From Aphis gossypii (lineage: Eukaryota > Arthropoda > Insecta > Hemiptera > Aphididae): a stretch of DNA of 64,000 nt. The notes beneath the pieces were generated by a model that saw only the letters and a list, made by a program, of their open reading frames with translations, did no database searches and was not told where the DNA came from. The position numbers and the translations under genes were made by a program. The stretch's first letter is position 1. Each line of letters starts with the position of its first letter. The DNA is taken from positions 16,266,695 through 16,330,694 of the forward strand of contig NC_065533.1 in the NCBI RefSeq assembly GCF_020184175.1, in the 5' to 3' direction. Positions 15,001-26,174 of the stretch are shown here, piece by piece.

Positions 15001-18000
15001 CACTAGTTATTTGGATTGGCATTTTCTTTACATACCTAATTTAATTTTCAAAATATTTCGTTTATTTTAATTTTATTTTAGGCATTACATTTTTTGTTTA
15101 TTTTTTTTTTATAATTATCCATAAAATTTTTTTGGCTAAGTCAAAATACTTGAAAATTTAATACAAACTTCCTCATAAATTAGTCTTATAGTGATTTAAA
15201 AATTATTAGAATACATAGGCACAATTTTTTTTAGTAGCATTTGAAGTTCAAATATTGACAAAATTTTCATCAAAATCATGTATACTTGCAAATTATTTTG
15301 TAAGTGTAATTTATAAAAATTGTTGTTTAAGTACCTAAGAGTTGAAAATTTAATATAAGATTTTCTATAAGTTTGACTTACAGTAATTATAAAAGAACTT
15401 AAATGTTGGTTATTCAGGCCATTACAACATAAACCACATTTTTCACCAACCACTGGAAATTGACAAATCATCTTTGTTCAGAATCGTTTTTCGTATACAA
15501 TGATACTTCTCATTGGATTCAAACTTTATACATCAGTTATTATAATGACCTACTATACAACAAAGCGTTATTCACTTTTTAAACGTGTTATCAATAGTAG
15601 ACTAGTTATTAATAGCTCAATAGTTTTGTTAGTTAAATTTCTCAAACCATAATCTTTACTAATACACTATTAACATACGAGTATACTTAAACTTGTTGTA
15701 AAATATATATAACACTATTTATTTTAAAATTTATTAAAAGCTAATTAAAATTGTATATTGTATACTAGCTGACCCCGTGCACTTCGTTGCCCGTTAAAAA
15801 TGCCAATTCTATAATATGATTCAATCTTTTTTTAATTTATTATTTAATATTCGGTTTAACGGTATTCAAAACTTAGACATTTCATTGACTATTTTGATTC
15901 TCAAAAAACTTGTGTAAGCACCACTTTAAAATGCTAATTTTGTAAAATGCTTTCTTATTGCACACTAAATTTGTGGTACGAATGTAACCTTGTAAATTGC
16001 AAGACTCGATCTATCACTGTTCAGGCTCTACGCTTATCAGTCAGTAAGTTAGTCAGGTTATTTTATAGCCATTAAGCTTGGCGTTGCCCGTTTTGCAGAT
16101 CCCGCTAGATAGGTATGTACGTAAGTTTATAATTTCTAACCCTTAAGTTTTAAAGTTATATTGTTTTTTTTTTTAATACAGTGGATAAGATACAATGATG
16201 TGCCATCTCATGGTTTTTATACAGTTAGTAGAACAACCTGAATTATTTTATTTATTTTTTATTTTTATTTTATACTTATTATTTTTTTTTAAATATTTTT
16301 TATCGATTTCAACCCTTTAAAATCACAACTTTGAAAATCGGGCAACGTAGTGACACTTAGGAAGGTATTTGGAACAATTATGGGGAAAAAAAATTGAGAA
16401 AAAGTTAAATAGCGTTGTCACAAAAAGGATACATAAAAAAGGTCTGTTCTTTTATGTATATAAGGATTTCATATTTTAAGTTCGGTACCTACCTATTCAT
16501 ACACGTAGAAACGTTGAACTATATTATACGGCATATTCAGTCCATTTTATAAATTGTTATAGATTTTCTATTTATAATACCTATATCCATATCTTAAGCA
16601 CACACGCAAGTAATATTATCACCTATTAATAAACATTATAAAACTCGAATGAATAAATTAATTTAAATCTAATAAAACAATAAAAGATAAAAAATAAAAA
16701 TTTGATTTAGCTTTTAAAATGTTATAAATACCTAATCGCAATTTAAAGTTTTAAAGCATTGATAACTCAAAAACCGTTTCAGGGAATGTAATTAATTTAA
16801 ATTGTGTTACATGTATATATCCGTCTTACAAACCTTGTAAATTTGAAAAACCGCTTTCAGCAAAACAATTTTATATTATAAGTTTTGCCTATAAGGATTT
16901 GTAAATTAATATTTCACTTATTCTTAACATTACCTATAATGGAATTTAAAAATATTTAATACTTTTTTTAGAAATTTGAAATTCAAATATTAATATAATT
17001 GAATATTTAACGATTCTACTTGTTTTTTTTCTTTTTGTGATAAATTGATTATAAAATATTTATAATACCTAATTATAACACAAACTTAACACGCCGTTCT
17101 AAAGGTATGTTAGTTTTGATTTAAAGATTAATAACAATGATAAATGATAAAAATATGTAAATAGTTAGTAGGTAATATTATGATTATTGCATAAAATATC
17201 GGCGTTTTGGAAAAAAATTGACTTAGCTTATTGCTTATTACCAATAGAACAATAAATAATTTATACAATTAATATAAATAAATTTAAAAATACCGTTTCC
17301 ACTAAAAATATTTTTTTTTGTATGCAATCATGAATCATTCAATTTAAATATTAACACATCTATCTACTGAATAACGAATTACACTCAAAACTTATTATAT
17401 AGTCAGCGACTTCTCAGGATAGTAGATATTATTCATACATTTTCTAATAGAATAACGTTTGTCCAACATCATTAATCGCTGCATAATAGGAGCATTTATA
17501 ATACAATTCTGAGTAAATCCATTAATAAATAATTATAAATTATTGACTATAATTTAATTTAATCAACAAAGTATCATTAATGTTTAATCATTTAAATGAA
17601 AAACATGTTAATTCAAATTGATAAGCGTGATATTTATTTAAGTATTTAAATATGAAACATATACTTAATATATTAATATTTTTTATTTTATTGATAGAGA
17701 TAACACTAATTACGTTTATCATAGTATAATTACAATTTAACTGTAATTTTTGGAATTAATTAATACATTATAATATGCAATAGGAAGATTTTTTATTTTT
17801 GTTACATAAATTAATATTTTATCGGCTCATATATTATAATAATAAGAAGAGATTTTTATTTAAAATTTGTATTATTTATGATAATTTTAATTTATCTATT
17901 ATAATTCATGACTAATGAATATGCAAATGCTACAAGCCCTCAAATTTATATAATAGTAGGTACATACATATATTATATATTACAGTTAAAATATTGAATT

Positions 18001-19913
18001 TCGATATTTTTACGATTTTTTTAACGATGATCATATTCGTATTTTGTAAAATTTGATACATTATACTTACACATTTTAGTTATTTCATAAACTATCTGAT
18101 TCAACAGTTTAACTGTAACATATATATATATATATATATTATACATAATATATATAAAATTATCAACATATGAAATTATTTTTTAAATTAAGTATGATAG
18201 GTAGTTCATAAATACTCTTTTCAACTTAAAAATTATAGGTAATTAATATAATATACATAATTAATAAATAATAGCATTTATTATTTTCTATAAGTGAAAA
18301 AAAAAATTATTTAGAAATGTATTGGTTATGAGTTATCCAATTTAATTCAAGTGATCCTCTTTTAAAATAAAATTACGTTTTGTCTATTTTCAAATTATAA
18401 GCTTAGCATTCACCGTAATTTCCATATTGCTATATTATTGGTATACAAATTAAAATAGTATTTATTTATTTCATTAAGTCTTTTGAAAGAAAAATACAGT
18501 GAAATGAAATTATATTAAAAAAAAAAAATAGTCAAGCTTATTTCATTTATCACTACAATTTTTTTTTCATGCAGTTATATATTAACATTTAGACATACAT
18601 AAATTTGTAATCAATTAATTATGTAGTATTTAAAAAAAAAAACAAAATTAAATCAATTTTTCAATTAAACAAAATTGTTATTAATTTGACATGCCCAAAA
18701 TAGCCGGATTACCAATTTTTTTTTTTTTACATACTTAAACTATAACTATTTTTTGCCTAGTTTAAAAATATTTGATTCACATTAAGTGGAAGTTATTTAA
18801 AATGAGAACGGGTATATGATTTGTATTCTGTATAGTACGGACTGTGCAGATTATTAATAAATTTTATTGGGTTAATAATAATTAATAATGTACCTATATA
18901 CATTTATACATATCAGCTATCAGTAAATATTGTAAATAATTATTGAATTATTTGTTTTAAACTAATTTTTATATTGATCCTTATGTACCAAACATCAATA
19001 ATTATCAAAACATTTAGCTTCAAATTATACAGTAAGGTCAATAATTATTTAGTCACGCGCGTTTCATACTAGACTAGACGTAGATATTGTACACTATTTG
19101 ATATAGTCTATTCAGAAAAACAGTAATAAATAATAATAACATATTCATTGCTATCATATTAACTTATGCTTATCGAAATACATTTTAAATTACCTAAGTG
19201 ACTTAAACAACGCTAGCGGCGTGTATTAGATATTTGGATAAAAATATTTTCCCGGAAATAAAATTAAATAGTTTCTCATCGATTGTAATAAATATGAATA
19301 TAAATATATAGGTTCTCTCACTTTCCTAAACACACTAATAATAAGGAACGGAAAAAAAAATGATGAAAAACGACATTTGTGTGATGCATTTATGTTTAGA
19401 CATAGGTAAAGTCTTATAAATTAACCTCTCACGCGCTTTTCTGATTTTAACGCCCTGTGCAGCGGTCACACACGTCAATCCTATCTAAAGCCGTCCTTGC
19501 TTATAGATCAATCCTAAAAGCGGTAACAGCACGCATATCTATGTTTTTTATGGCGGTAAAATATATATATATATAAAATTAGTACCGTTGTTGGACGGAT
19601 AGCTAAATTATTAGTCAAGCGAGATGATCCAGTGGTGCCGAATCACATTTAAAGTCGGCTCACGATTTTAAATTCTATAACATGACCTAAAACTAACAAT
19701 AACAACAAAAACATTCATGATGCGTTCAAAGGCCGGTTAATGTTTTCGAAAAAAAAAATACTATACGTATGCGACGAACACATTTCTATAGATCAAAATA
19801 TTATTTTTCTCCGGCACCACTTTAGCGATCATCTCCTTTCTACATCGAAGCTTACATGTCTAGACGACACCGTCACTTACCTGACTGAAGAGCGAGTTGA
19901 TTAGCAAATACAT
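1..19913 (-). CDS. SPTLC1: Serine palmitoyltransferase subunit 1, 3'-truncated by window edge
   Basis: Non-catalytic subunit of the ER-membrane enzyme that condenses serine with palmitoyl-CoA, the first step of sphingolipid synthesis. Coding exons, 5' to 3' on the minus strand: 19881-19913, 6881-6994, 6209-6310, 5371-5533, 3745-3877, 3542-3662, 1556-1747, 990-1101, 1-107. All junctions are GT-AG and in phase, giving 359 residues; the remaining C-terminus (human protein about 473) lies left of the window. A membrane segment (SILLVLLWILF) sits near residues 22-32. Conserved blocks include GIGSCGPRAFYGTF (the Cys equals human Cys133), FAIQKGLQAS, VEGIYMNTGNIC, SFGVLG and HQRLSG. The motif SLETSLSSVGGF has no PLP lysine, as expected for subunit 1 rather than SPTLC2. 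The start ATG at 19913 gives an N-terminus aligning with the family; the frame stays open upstream into a TAG repeat, so a longer start is possible. The first intron is 12.9 kb and full of transposons. Confidence 0.93.
1160..1372. mobile_element. Short hAT-type MITE in an SPTLC1 intron
   Basis: Ends are inverted copies of CAGGGGTGGCCAAAC, and the element is flanked on both sides by the perfect 8-bp duplication ATATAATA (1152-1159 and 1373-1380). An 8-bp duplication and a CAGGGGTG terminus are hAT hallmarks. The 213-bp interior has no coding potential, so it must have moved with another element's transposase. It lies in the intron between exons 990-1101 and 1556-1747. Confidence 0.85.
1850..3010 (+). 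repeat. Family R dispersed repeat, copy in an SPTLC1 intron
   Basis: Shares long blocks with 22555-23545 and 51513-52910, including GTATACGAAAAACGATTCTG near its start and a GAAATTGAAGCATTAT block before its end. Non-coding here. It occupies most of the intron between exons 1556-1747 and 3542-3662. The transposon class cannot be fixed from this window. Confidence 0.75.
4316..4483. mobile_element. 168-bp hAT-type MITE in an SPTLC1 intron
   Basis: Inverted ends CAGGCCCGTAGC / GCTACGGGCCTG, with a perfect 8-bp target duplication ACCTACTT at 4308-4315 and 4484-4491. The interior has long G and C runs. No coding content. It lies in the intron between exons 3745-3877 and 5371-5533. Confidence 0.88.
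5781..6058. mobile_element. 278-bp hAT-type MITE in an SPTLC1 intron
   Basis: Left end CAGAGGCATAGCCAGG; the right end reads, inverted, CAGTGGCGTAGCCAAGG. A perfect 8-bp duplication TAGGTACC lies at 5773-5780 and 6059-6066. The CAGTGGCGTAGCCA terminus resembles a hAT-type family common in invertebrates (recalled, not searched). Non-coding. Confidence 0.88.
8679..8717. repeat. (AC)n microsatellite
   Basis: Uninterrupted AC dinucleotide run of about 19 units in the first intron of SPTLC1. Confidence 0.95.
9485..9677. mobile_element. 193-bp hAT-type MITE in SPTLC1 intron 1
   Basis: Ends CAGGGGTGG and CCACCCCTG are inverted copies, related to the element at 1160-1372. The flanking 8-mers (TAATATAT, 9477-9484; ATATATAT, 9678-9685) agree at six of eight positions, consistent with an aged target duplication. 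Its right flank overlaps the target duplication of the hAT that begins at 9692. Confidence 0.75.
10085..10195 (-). pseudogene. hAT transposase C-terminal dimerisation-domain fragment
   Basis: Reads, on the minus strand, a segment containing TSVEVERTFSKLKDILSDRR. This matches the hAT C-terminal dimerisation domain, including the conserved SVEVER block with its catalytic Glu. Compare ITSVEVERSFSIYKTLLSNN in the larger hAT at 30902-33299; the two are related but clearly different proteins. No N-terminal zinc finger or first two catalytic Asp residues remain. Confidence 0.8.
10251..10312 (-). mobile_element. Pogo/Tigger-like terminal fragment
   Basis: Read from the minus strand it begins CAGTGGAACCTCTATAAGTC and continues into a CGAAGGAATGCC block. 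The same block, diverged, occurs at 60782-60832. The terminus resembles pogo/Tigger-type elements (recalled family consensus). Only one end is visible, inside the hAT at 9692-10537. Confidence 0.55.
11941..12045. repeat. (GT)n microsatellite, ~105 bp
   Basis: Nearly pure GT repeat with one CG interruption, preceded by CGCGCG and followed by a TATGAG-type decay. The long Val/Cys and Thr/His open frames over it are artefacts of the repeat. Confidence 0.95.
14885..15535 (-). repeat. Family R repeat, minus-orientation partial copy in SPTLC1 intron 1
   Basis: The reverse complement carries the family's CGAAAAACGATTCTGAAC block (near 15480) and the same run of interior blocks as the copies at 1850-3010 and 51513-52910. 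Truncated at its 3' side. The open frame at 15196-15471 falls inside the repeat and is not conserved as a protein. Confidence 0.7.
15765..16466 (-). mobile_element. Helitron, non-autonomous
   Basis: On the minus strand it starts TCCTTATATACATAAA after an A and ends in CTAG before a T: the TC...CTRR boundary and A|T insertion site of Helitrons. Its 3' terminal region contains GGGCAACGAAGTGCACGGGG, which is identical in the Helitron at 33307-34117. No Rep/helicase coding. Located in SPTLC1 intron 1. Confidence 0.75.
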
Positions 19914-20354
19914 GGCAGCAAAAATCGTCGGCAACAGTTGTAGAGCTGTAGTATACAGTAATAGTAGTAGTAGTAGTAGTAGTAGTAGTATAGTAGTAGT
20001 AAAAGTAATAGTAATAGTATTAATATATTAAGTAATAGTGATTGAAGTAGAAATAGTATTATGGTAGCGGTAGCAGTAGCTACGACTACGGCGGAGACGA
20101 GTGGATTTCACGACGGTCGCAGAGCACAATGATACCGCCGACACAACAATGGACATTAACTGCACGACGGAAAATGAAAAAAAAAACGGCGGGAAGAGCG
20201 CACTCAACGGAAACGGTTTAGTGTCAAGGACTCTGTGTGCAAATGACCCTAGGGCGACGGTCATTAATGTGTATCGATAATAATTATTTATTGTAAATGT
20301 TTTTTTTTTTTACGTATACTTCCGAACGTATCTGCACACGCGATTGAACGGGCA

Positions 20355-20386
<32 letters not shown>

Positions 20387-20700
20387 AGCGGTGGCAATTG
20401 TGCAGCGTCGGACGGCGGAGAAAAAAAAATTGTAGAATTTTATTTCAAAGAAAAAAGAAATGTTCGAACGCGCTGAGCTCTTGTCACTCGTCTTGAAGTA
20501 CCGAAATAAAAGCGGCGAGCACTCGTTCACGACGACTGTTGCTGGGTATTTATTTTCTTTTGCAAAACGTGTTCTACGCACAGCGTCCGCTGTGGCGGCG
20601 GCCGTTACGTATTATAATGGATGACGTACCTACCATGTAAGCGCGTCTCCCTCCAGCGGAATTCTATTATAAAGGAGGGATCTTACCGGGTATACAGGAC
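19914..20700. promoter_or_regulatory. GC-richer 5' flank / probable promoter region of SPTLC1
   Basis: This segment is clearly richer in G+C and CpG than the surrounding AT-rich DNA and lies directly upstream of the SPTLC1 first coding exon. It holds a (TAG)n/(TAGTAA) tract at 19961-20035, probably in the 5' UTR, and a GGC/GGT-repeat stretch at 20353-20395. Open frames here (for example 20028-20264 and 20288-20581, minus strand) are low-complexity and are not called genes. No specific factor site or transcription start can be assigned from sequence alone. Confidence 0.45.
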
Positions 20701-20908
20701 GGGAAACATTTCTCTAGATAAACACCACTATTTTATACCATCTCCACCATGATCGTTGTCATTTTATAATCGCTTCGTATACAGCACAACCACCCGAGAC
20801 CATCGAAAAATATCCCCTGTGACGCAGTGTACCTACATATATATAAAAATATTATTAAATACGAGGGGAAACACTGTGGCTCATCCCAAACGTATATGTA
20901 TGTTTATT

Positions 20909-20935
20909 GAGAGAGAGAGAGAGAGAGAGAGAGAG
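20909..20935. repeat. (GA)n microsatellite
   Basis: Pure GA run of about 13 units just beyond the GC-rich SPTLC1 upstream region. Confidence 0.95.
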
Positions 20936-21413
20936 GCCCCACTCGTTTTATAGACCTCGTGAAAACGAAATTATTTTCGTTTTTAATTATACATTTAATT
21001 TATGGATCTCCGGAACAAAGGTCAATATGAATTAATATTACAGTACGATTACTGTATTGTATGTAGTAGAAAATATTTTAAAATTATTTGTTGAATTATC
21101 AATACTTGATAATACTTCATTGTATAATACCTAGCAGCGATGTCGTGGTGACGAACATTATCGCTTTACATTATACGTCGTATAGTAGCGTATAATATTG
21201 TTTAAAGTTTTGAAAATTACAAGTTGTAGGTTCTGAACAAAGCGACGAATGCATTAGTTTTACAATGTTGTTTTTTGGTTTAATTCAAAAATTACTAAAA
21301 CTAAAACTGTATCAACAAATAATAATATTAGCATTTACTAGACATTACTCGTATTTTAACTTTTTATAACACTTTTTGTTTATTTTATAAATTATTTTTA
21401 TTTTCATCTAATA

Positions 21414-21870
21414 GATTCTGAGTGGAGCGACGAATGCATTGATTTTACAATGAAGTGTGTGTGTATGTGTTTGTGGGTATAGGTACGATTTATAGTAAGT
21501 AGATAATATATTATTATTTTTAACTTCAATACATTCAATCCGAAAAAAGAAAAAAAAGAAAACTAGAATTTTTATTTAATACTCAAAATAATCAATATTT
21601 TTATTATAAAATGAACAATTACTTACTCGTCATTTCTATCAAATGTTTTTACCTATTACCTATTATTACCTATTATGACATAATTATCACTGTTAAAAAG
21701 GTTAAATATTTAACACAAAGTTCCTTATAAGTTGTTATAATAACTATTTAAAAATATTACAGATACATATTACTTACTAACGAATTTTCATCATAAGCAT
21801 TTAATGTACAAAATACGTTGACAAAAATCGTCATTATCACGAAAATTTACATATTATTCTGTAGTTCAAA
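21414..21870 (-). repeat. Family R terminus and partial interior, minus orientation
   Basis: Begins with AGATTCTGAGTGGAGCGACG and a TTGATTTTACAATGA block, which is the reverse complement of the family R right end seen at 30130-30186 and 52860-52910. An interior block with AACACAAAGTTCCTTATAAG follows. Diverged; a second, weaker terminus is at 21232-21275. Confidence 0.5.
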
Positions 21871-22554
21871 ATGTATGAAATGTTAAATTTTTATAGTCTA
21901 GGATTGACTATATTTAGTACAATAGGATTCTCATAAGTAATTTGTAATTAAACAAATGAATTTTTTTAAAAAAGAGTCGTCAAGTTAGTAAAGCTCTGCT
22001 GTATAGTAGGTACGGTTTTAAAATTTCATAAAATTTATTTTCTTGAATTATTTCATTTCAATGAAAAATAAAAAATTATAATTATATCTAAAAGTCAATT
22101 TATAAGTGAACATTTTTATAAGTTGGTTTTTTTTGAAACATATTTACATATTTTAATGTAGAAGATATTTTACAAATCTATGATATAATAATGCCTAAAT
22201 GATTTACCTCCAAAAAACATAACAAATAATACAATACAATTAATACCAATATACCATATTTTAATCAGTTATAAAGTTAAAAAAACTTAATTTATAACCA
22301 TTAACATATTATAGTAGTTCGCAAACCTTGGTTGGTATAAATGATAACTGATAAGTTATTCAGTACAAATATTTTCTGTGTATAATCAATATATTATTTC
22401 TAAACATTTACAACCATAAACATGTTTAAAAAATGAAAAAATATTTTGCAATAATTCATTGAAATGTTTCAAGAAGAGTGAAATTTTCAATTTTTAAATA
22501 TTTCAAGAGAAATATTTCGAATTCGGAACCCTAATAACGGGTCACTAAAATTGA

Positions 22555-23545
22555 TGTATTCAATTTGAATCCAATGATAGGTATCGTTGTATACGAAAAA
22601 CGATTCTGAACGGAGATGATTCTTTAGCCTAGAATATGATTTTCAGTGGTTGGTGAAAAAGATGGTTTATGTTTTAATGGCCTGAATACACCAACACTTA
22701 AGTTGTTTTATAATTATTGTAAGCCAAACTTATGGGAAATTTTGTTTTAAATTTTCAACTCTCAGCTACTTATACAAAAATTTTTATGAATTATACCTAC
22801 AAAATAATTTACAAATATTCATGATTTTAACGAATTTAGTTAATTATTAATAGTCAATATTTAAACTTCAAATGTTAATAAAAAAAAATTGTGCCTATGT
22901 ATTCTTATAATTTTTGAATTACTATAAGATTAACTAATAACTTATGAAGAACTTTACATACAATTTTCAAGTATTTTGAGTAAGCCAAAAAAATGTTATC
23001 GATATTTATAAAAAAAAAAAATAAACAAAAACGTATATTTCAAATGCCTATAAATAGCATTAAAATAAGCGAAATATTTTGAAAATTAAAATATGTTAAG
23101 AAAATACCAATCTAAATAACTGATGAAATTTTCAAGTATCTACGATTTATACTTTTTGAATAATAACAAATATTTTAAATCGTTTGAGGATAAATCGTTA
23201 TCGTTACATAATTTTGTAAAAATTCTAAACTCAAAATATGTATTTAAAATTTTGCCTATAATGATGCTTCGAGTTTTCTCTATAGCTACTAGGAAAATTT
23301 ATAAAAACCTTAGTGTTAAATTCGCGATTTTGTCATATTTCGTAAAAATTTGAACTATAAAAAAAATTGTGACTAACGATTTTTGATTTTTTTTTACTTC
23401 AATAAGAAAAACTCAAAAGGAACCTTGTATTAAATTTTCAAGTTTTTTTGTACATTTTTTCAAAAAAAAAAAATGTTCAGAAAAATTGAAAATTTCAGGT
23501 GTCTATAAATAAATCAAAAAAGTCAAAATACTTTGAAAATGTAAC
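22555..23545 (+). repeat. Family R repeat, left part of a copy
   Basis: Starts with the family's CGAAAAACGATTCTGAACGG block and follows copies 1850-3010 and 51513-52910 block by block until about 23545, where a different repeat (TACAGGGTGATTCTTTTATC) takes over. The 76-codon open frame at 23123-23353 lies in the repeat and is disrupted in the sister copies. Confidence 0.75.
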
Positions 23546-23740
23546 TGTGTATACAGGGTGATTCTTTTATCAAACAACACTCATCATTTCCAAAAGTATT
23601 CATGTTTTTGAAAATATATTTTTACATAGTTTCAAATTATTAAAAAAACAACATTATTATAAAAGAATTATATTTTTAAATATTTTTTATCCTTATAATT
23701 TTTTAAGTTTTTTACTTTTTTGAATGACAACATAGATTTT

Positions 23741-24003
23741 TAATTTCATATTCCAAAGCAGAATAAGTTTTTGAGTATTTTGATACATAAAAATCGAATT
23801 TAGGGTGAGTAGTTAATGAGTTATACTTATTCAAAGCTTAGACAAGCGGAGTAGTGGACAAACATTTTGCGGGGTAACCCCGTACCACTCCACTCCGTGC
23901 AGCTAAACTTTAAATACGTATAACTCATAAACTACTCACCCTAAATTTGATTTTTATGTATTGAATTACTCAGAAAATTATTCTGCTTTGGAATATGAAA
24001 TTA
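23741..24003. repeat. 263-bp palindromic fold-back repeat
   Basis: Left arm from TAATTTCATATTCCAAAGCA (23741) pairs with the right arm ending at 24003. Arms are about 100 bp and roughly 85-90% complementary by eye, including TTTAGGGTGAGTAGTTAATG and its inverted partner. The centre holds a second inverted pair, GCGGAGTAGTGG / CCACTCCACTCCG. A TACAGGGTGATTC end at 23553 may be the left terminus of a larger element; no matching right terminus is seen. Confidence 0.85.
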
Positions 24004-25133
24004 AGTGATGAAGTTTAGTGATTTTAGTTTATTTTAAATTTAAAAGTATAATTAATGAACACTATAAATTCTATCATTGTTGTTTTTGTATCGTACATAC
24101 AAATTAAAAAAAAAAAATTTAAATTGGGTTACGTTTAAACTGCGAGTTTCAAATTTTAAGTTTAATTTTAAGGTATTAATTATAAGTAGGTACTTCTAAA
24201 CTTTACACTTAAAATGACTAAAAATTCTAATTTCATTTTTTTATTTATTAACTCGTTTTAATATCATTGTAGAAACTCTAAATTTTAATGAAATACACTC
24301 ATTTTGTTAAATGTATTTGCACTTGTGTGATGGATGTTAAAAAAAATTTTTTATGATTACGATATATTTATTTTTGTGTTTTTGGGTTGCGTTTGAATTA
24401 TATTTTTCTCTTATAGGCAACAATCAGCGGAGACGGCTTGTCACACTATTTCTAAATATATTTACCTAATGATATGACTTTTTTTTTGCTACTATAGTCA
24501 TTTATTATAAAGTTATTTATTTATTATATTATATATTTATGATATTACGGAAGGTTGTTTAAGTTGTTAAAATTTTTTCCGAAAATATTGTATTTATTTT
24601 ATCATTAGAAATTAATTATAATAATAATATATATTATATATTAGGTATCTAAATATATCTTATGATATCAACTTATATAACTAAAAATGTACCTAATATC
24701 TTTTCGTATAAATATATTTATACTATAAATAAATAATATTTTAAGTGATCTATAAATCATTAATATCATTACGTATTGTAAATGATTTATAGTCATAATA
24801 TAATACACCCAAAAGTTTGAAATTTCCACAAATAATGTTAATGATTTATAACAAAGTAGTAGTTTATATCCTCATTCATCGTCAAAGCATATAATTTTTG
24901 GAATATACGTGAGGGATGAAGGTGTTAGTAACCAAAAAACACCTTTGAAGTGGGCTTAGTTACATATCCCCTTTTATACAAAACGTACCTTAAATATTAA
25001 TATTAATTATTATTCATAAAAAATGTAGACTAAAAATGATTAAAATAAAATAAATATAAGGAAGTTCAAAATATTTATAGAGAGCGCCCGCATTTGAACG
25101 TGTTGTAGACTTGTAGCAATCTTTTAAAATATA

Positions 25134-25416
25134 CTCTAATATAGAAATTAATTTAGGTTCAATAGAACAATTTTCGCGTTATTGCTTAAGTATTAGAGTG
25201 AATTTACTAACCTTTCTCTAGATAGTCTAACTATTAATATTATAAAGTTAAAACGCTCATTAATTGCTTAAAAATTAAATTATCAATAGTAATAGTACCT
25301 ATAAGATACTCTAGACATTAATTCTTAGTTTTTTAACTACTTTTTAATTCACTCCAATACTAAAGTAATAACACGAAAATTGTTCAACTGAACCTAATTT
25401 AATTCCTATATTGAGT
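25134..25416. mobile_element. Non-autonomous element with ~70-bp inverted ends
   Basis: Left arm 25134-25203 (CTCTAATATAGAAATTAATT, then a GAACAATTTTCGCGTTATTG block) is the inverted match of 25345-25416. Interior is about 140 bp and non-coding. No clear target duplication, so superfamily is unassigned. Confidence 0.7.
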
Positions 25417-25437
25417 CACTGTCATAATTGCAAATAC

Positions 25438-26174
25438 AAAAAAGCGAATAACAAAATGACGACGGCAAAATAGGTAAGCATAAAAAAGCTAAAATACATT
25501 ACAATGAATGTTCAAACAGCTAAAGTATATTATTTTAAAATTATTATTCTTATTATTTATCTGTAGTAATTAGTGATATTTTAACTTATAAGTTATAAGT
25601 TATAAAGATACAGATAATCACAATCAGTTTTATAGCTGTATTATCCAATATTCCGGACGAAATATAATATTAAAATAGGTGGATTAGATGCGATCACAAT
25701 ATTGGACAGTGACAGTGTATGTTAATTGTACCAATGTTAAATAGATTTTTGCATATTATATAGGTTGGAATCGTAGCTTTAATCATTTACTTGGGTCGTG
25801 TTGAAAACTTATAGAAGGGTTAAAATAAAAACAGATCAACACAGAAATTGAACTAGAGAAATACATAAGAAGACAAATCCCAATAAATATATATATGTAT
25901 ATCAAGATACTATGTCAAGAGTTTTAGAAATTCAAAAACAATATACGAAAAGAAATATTGTAAATTATTTAAAAGGCTATGCCTATAATTTATGACTACA
26001 AGTATAAATTATACTGATTTACACTGATGTATCACTAAACACGTATAATAATAATTTTAAAACAATATACTTTAGCTGTTTTGAACATTCAATATTATGA
26101 TTTTTAGCTATTTTATGCTTAGCTTTTTTTCCGTCGCTATTTTGACACTCAGGTTTTTGGTTTCGCGTTTTTTA
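25438..26174. mobile_element. Element with ~110-bp imperfect inverted ends
   Basis: Left arm 25438-25555 (blocks AAGCATAAAAAAGCTAAAAT and CAGCTAAAGTATATT) pairs with the inverted right arm 26045-26174. Interior about 490 bp without a coding frame. It starts only some 20 bp beyond the neighbouring inverted-repeat element. No convincing target duplication. Confidence 0.65.

Larger units (their letters stand above)
6995..19880 (-). other. 12.9-kb first intron of SPTLC1
   Basis: Bounded by GTAAGT after codon 11 and TTTTAG before the exon at 6881-6994. Apart from the separately listed microsatellites, hAT elements, family R copy and Helitron, it is AT-rich DNA with A/T homopolymers and a (TA)n tract at 18119-18140. 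I see no other coding exon in it. Confidence 0.75.

Noticed and set aside
20288..20581. 97-codon minus frame with poly-Ala in the GC-rich region
   Set aside because: Alanines come from the GGC/GGT repeat; no domain, and position fits promoter/5' UTR sequence.
20611..20634. Possible divergent first exon: ATGGATGACGTACCTACCAT followed by GTAAGC
   Set aside because: A good donor match but only a few codons, and no partner exon was found on the plus strand.
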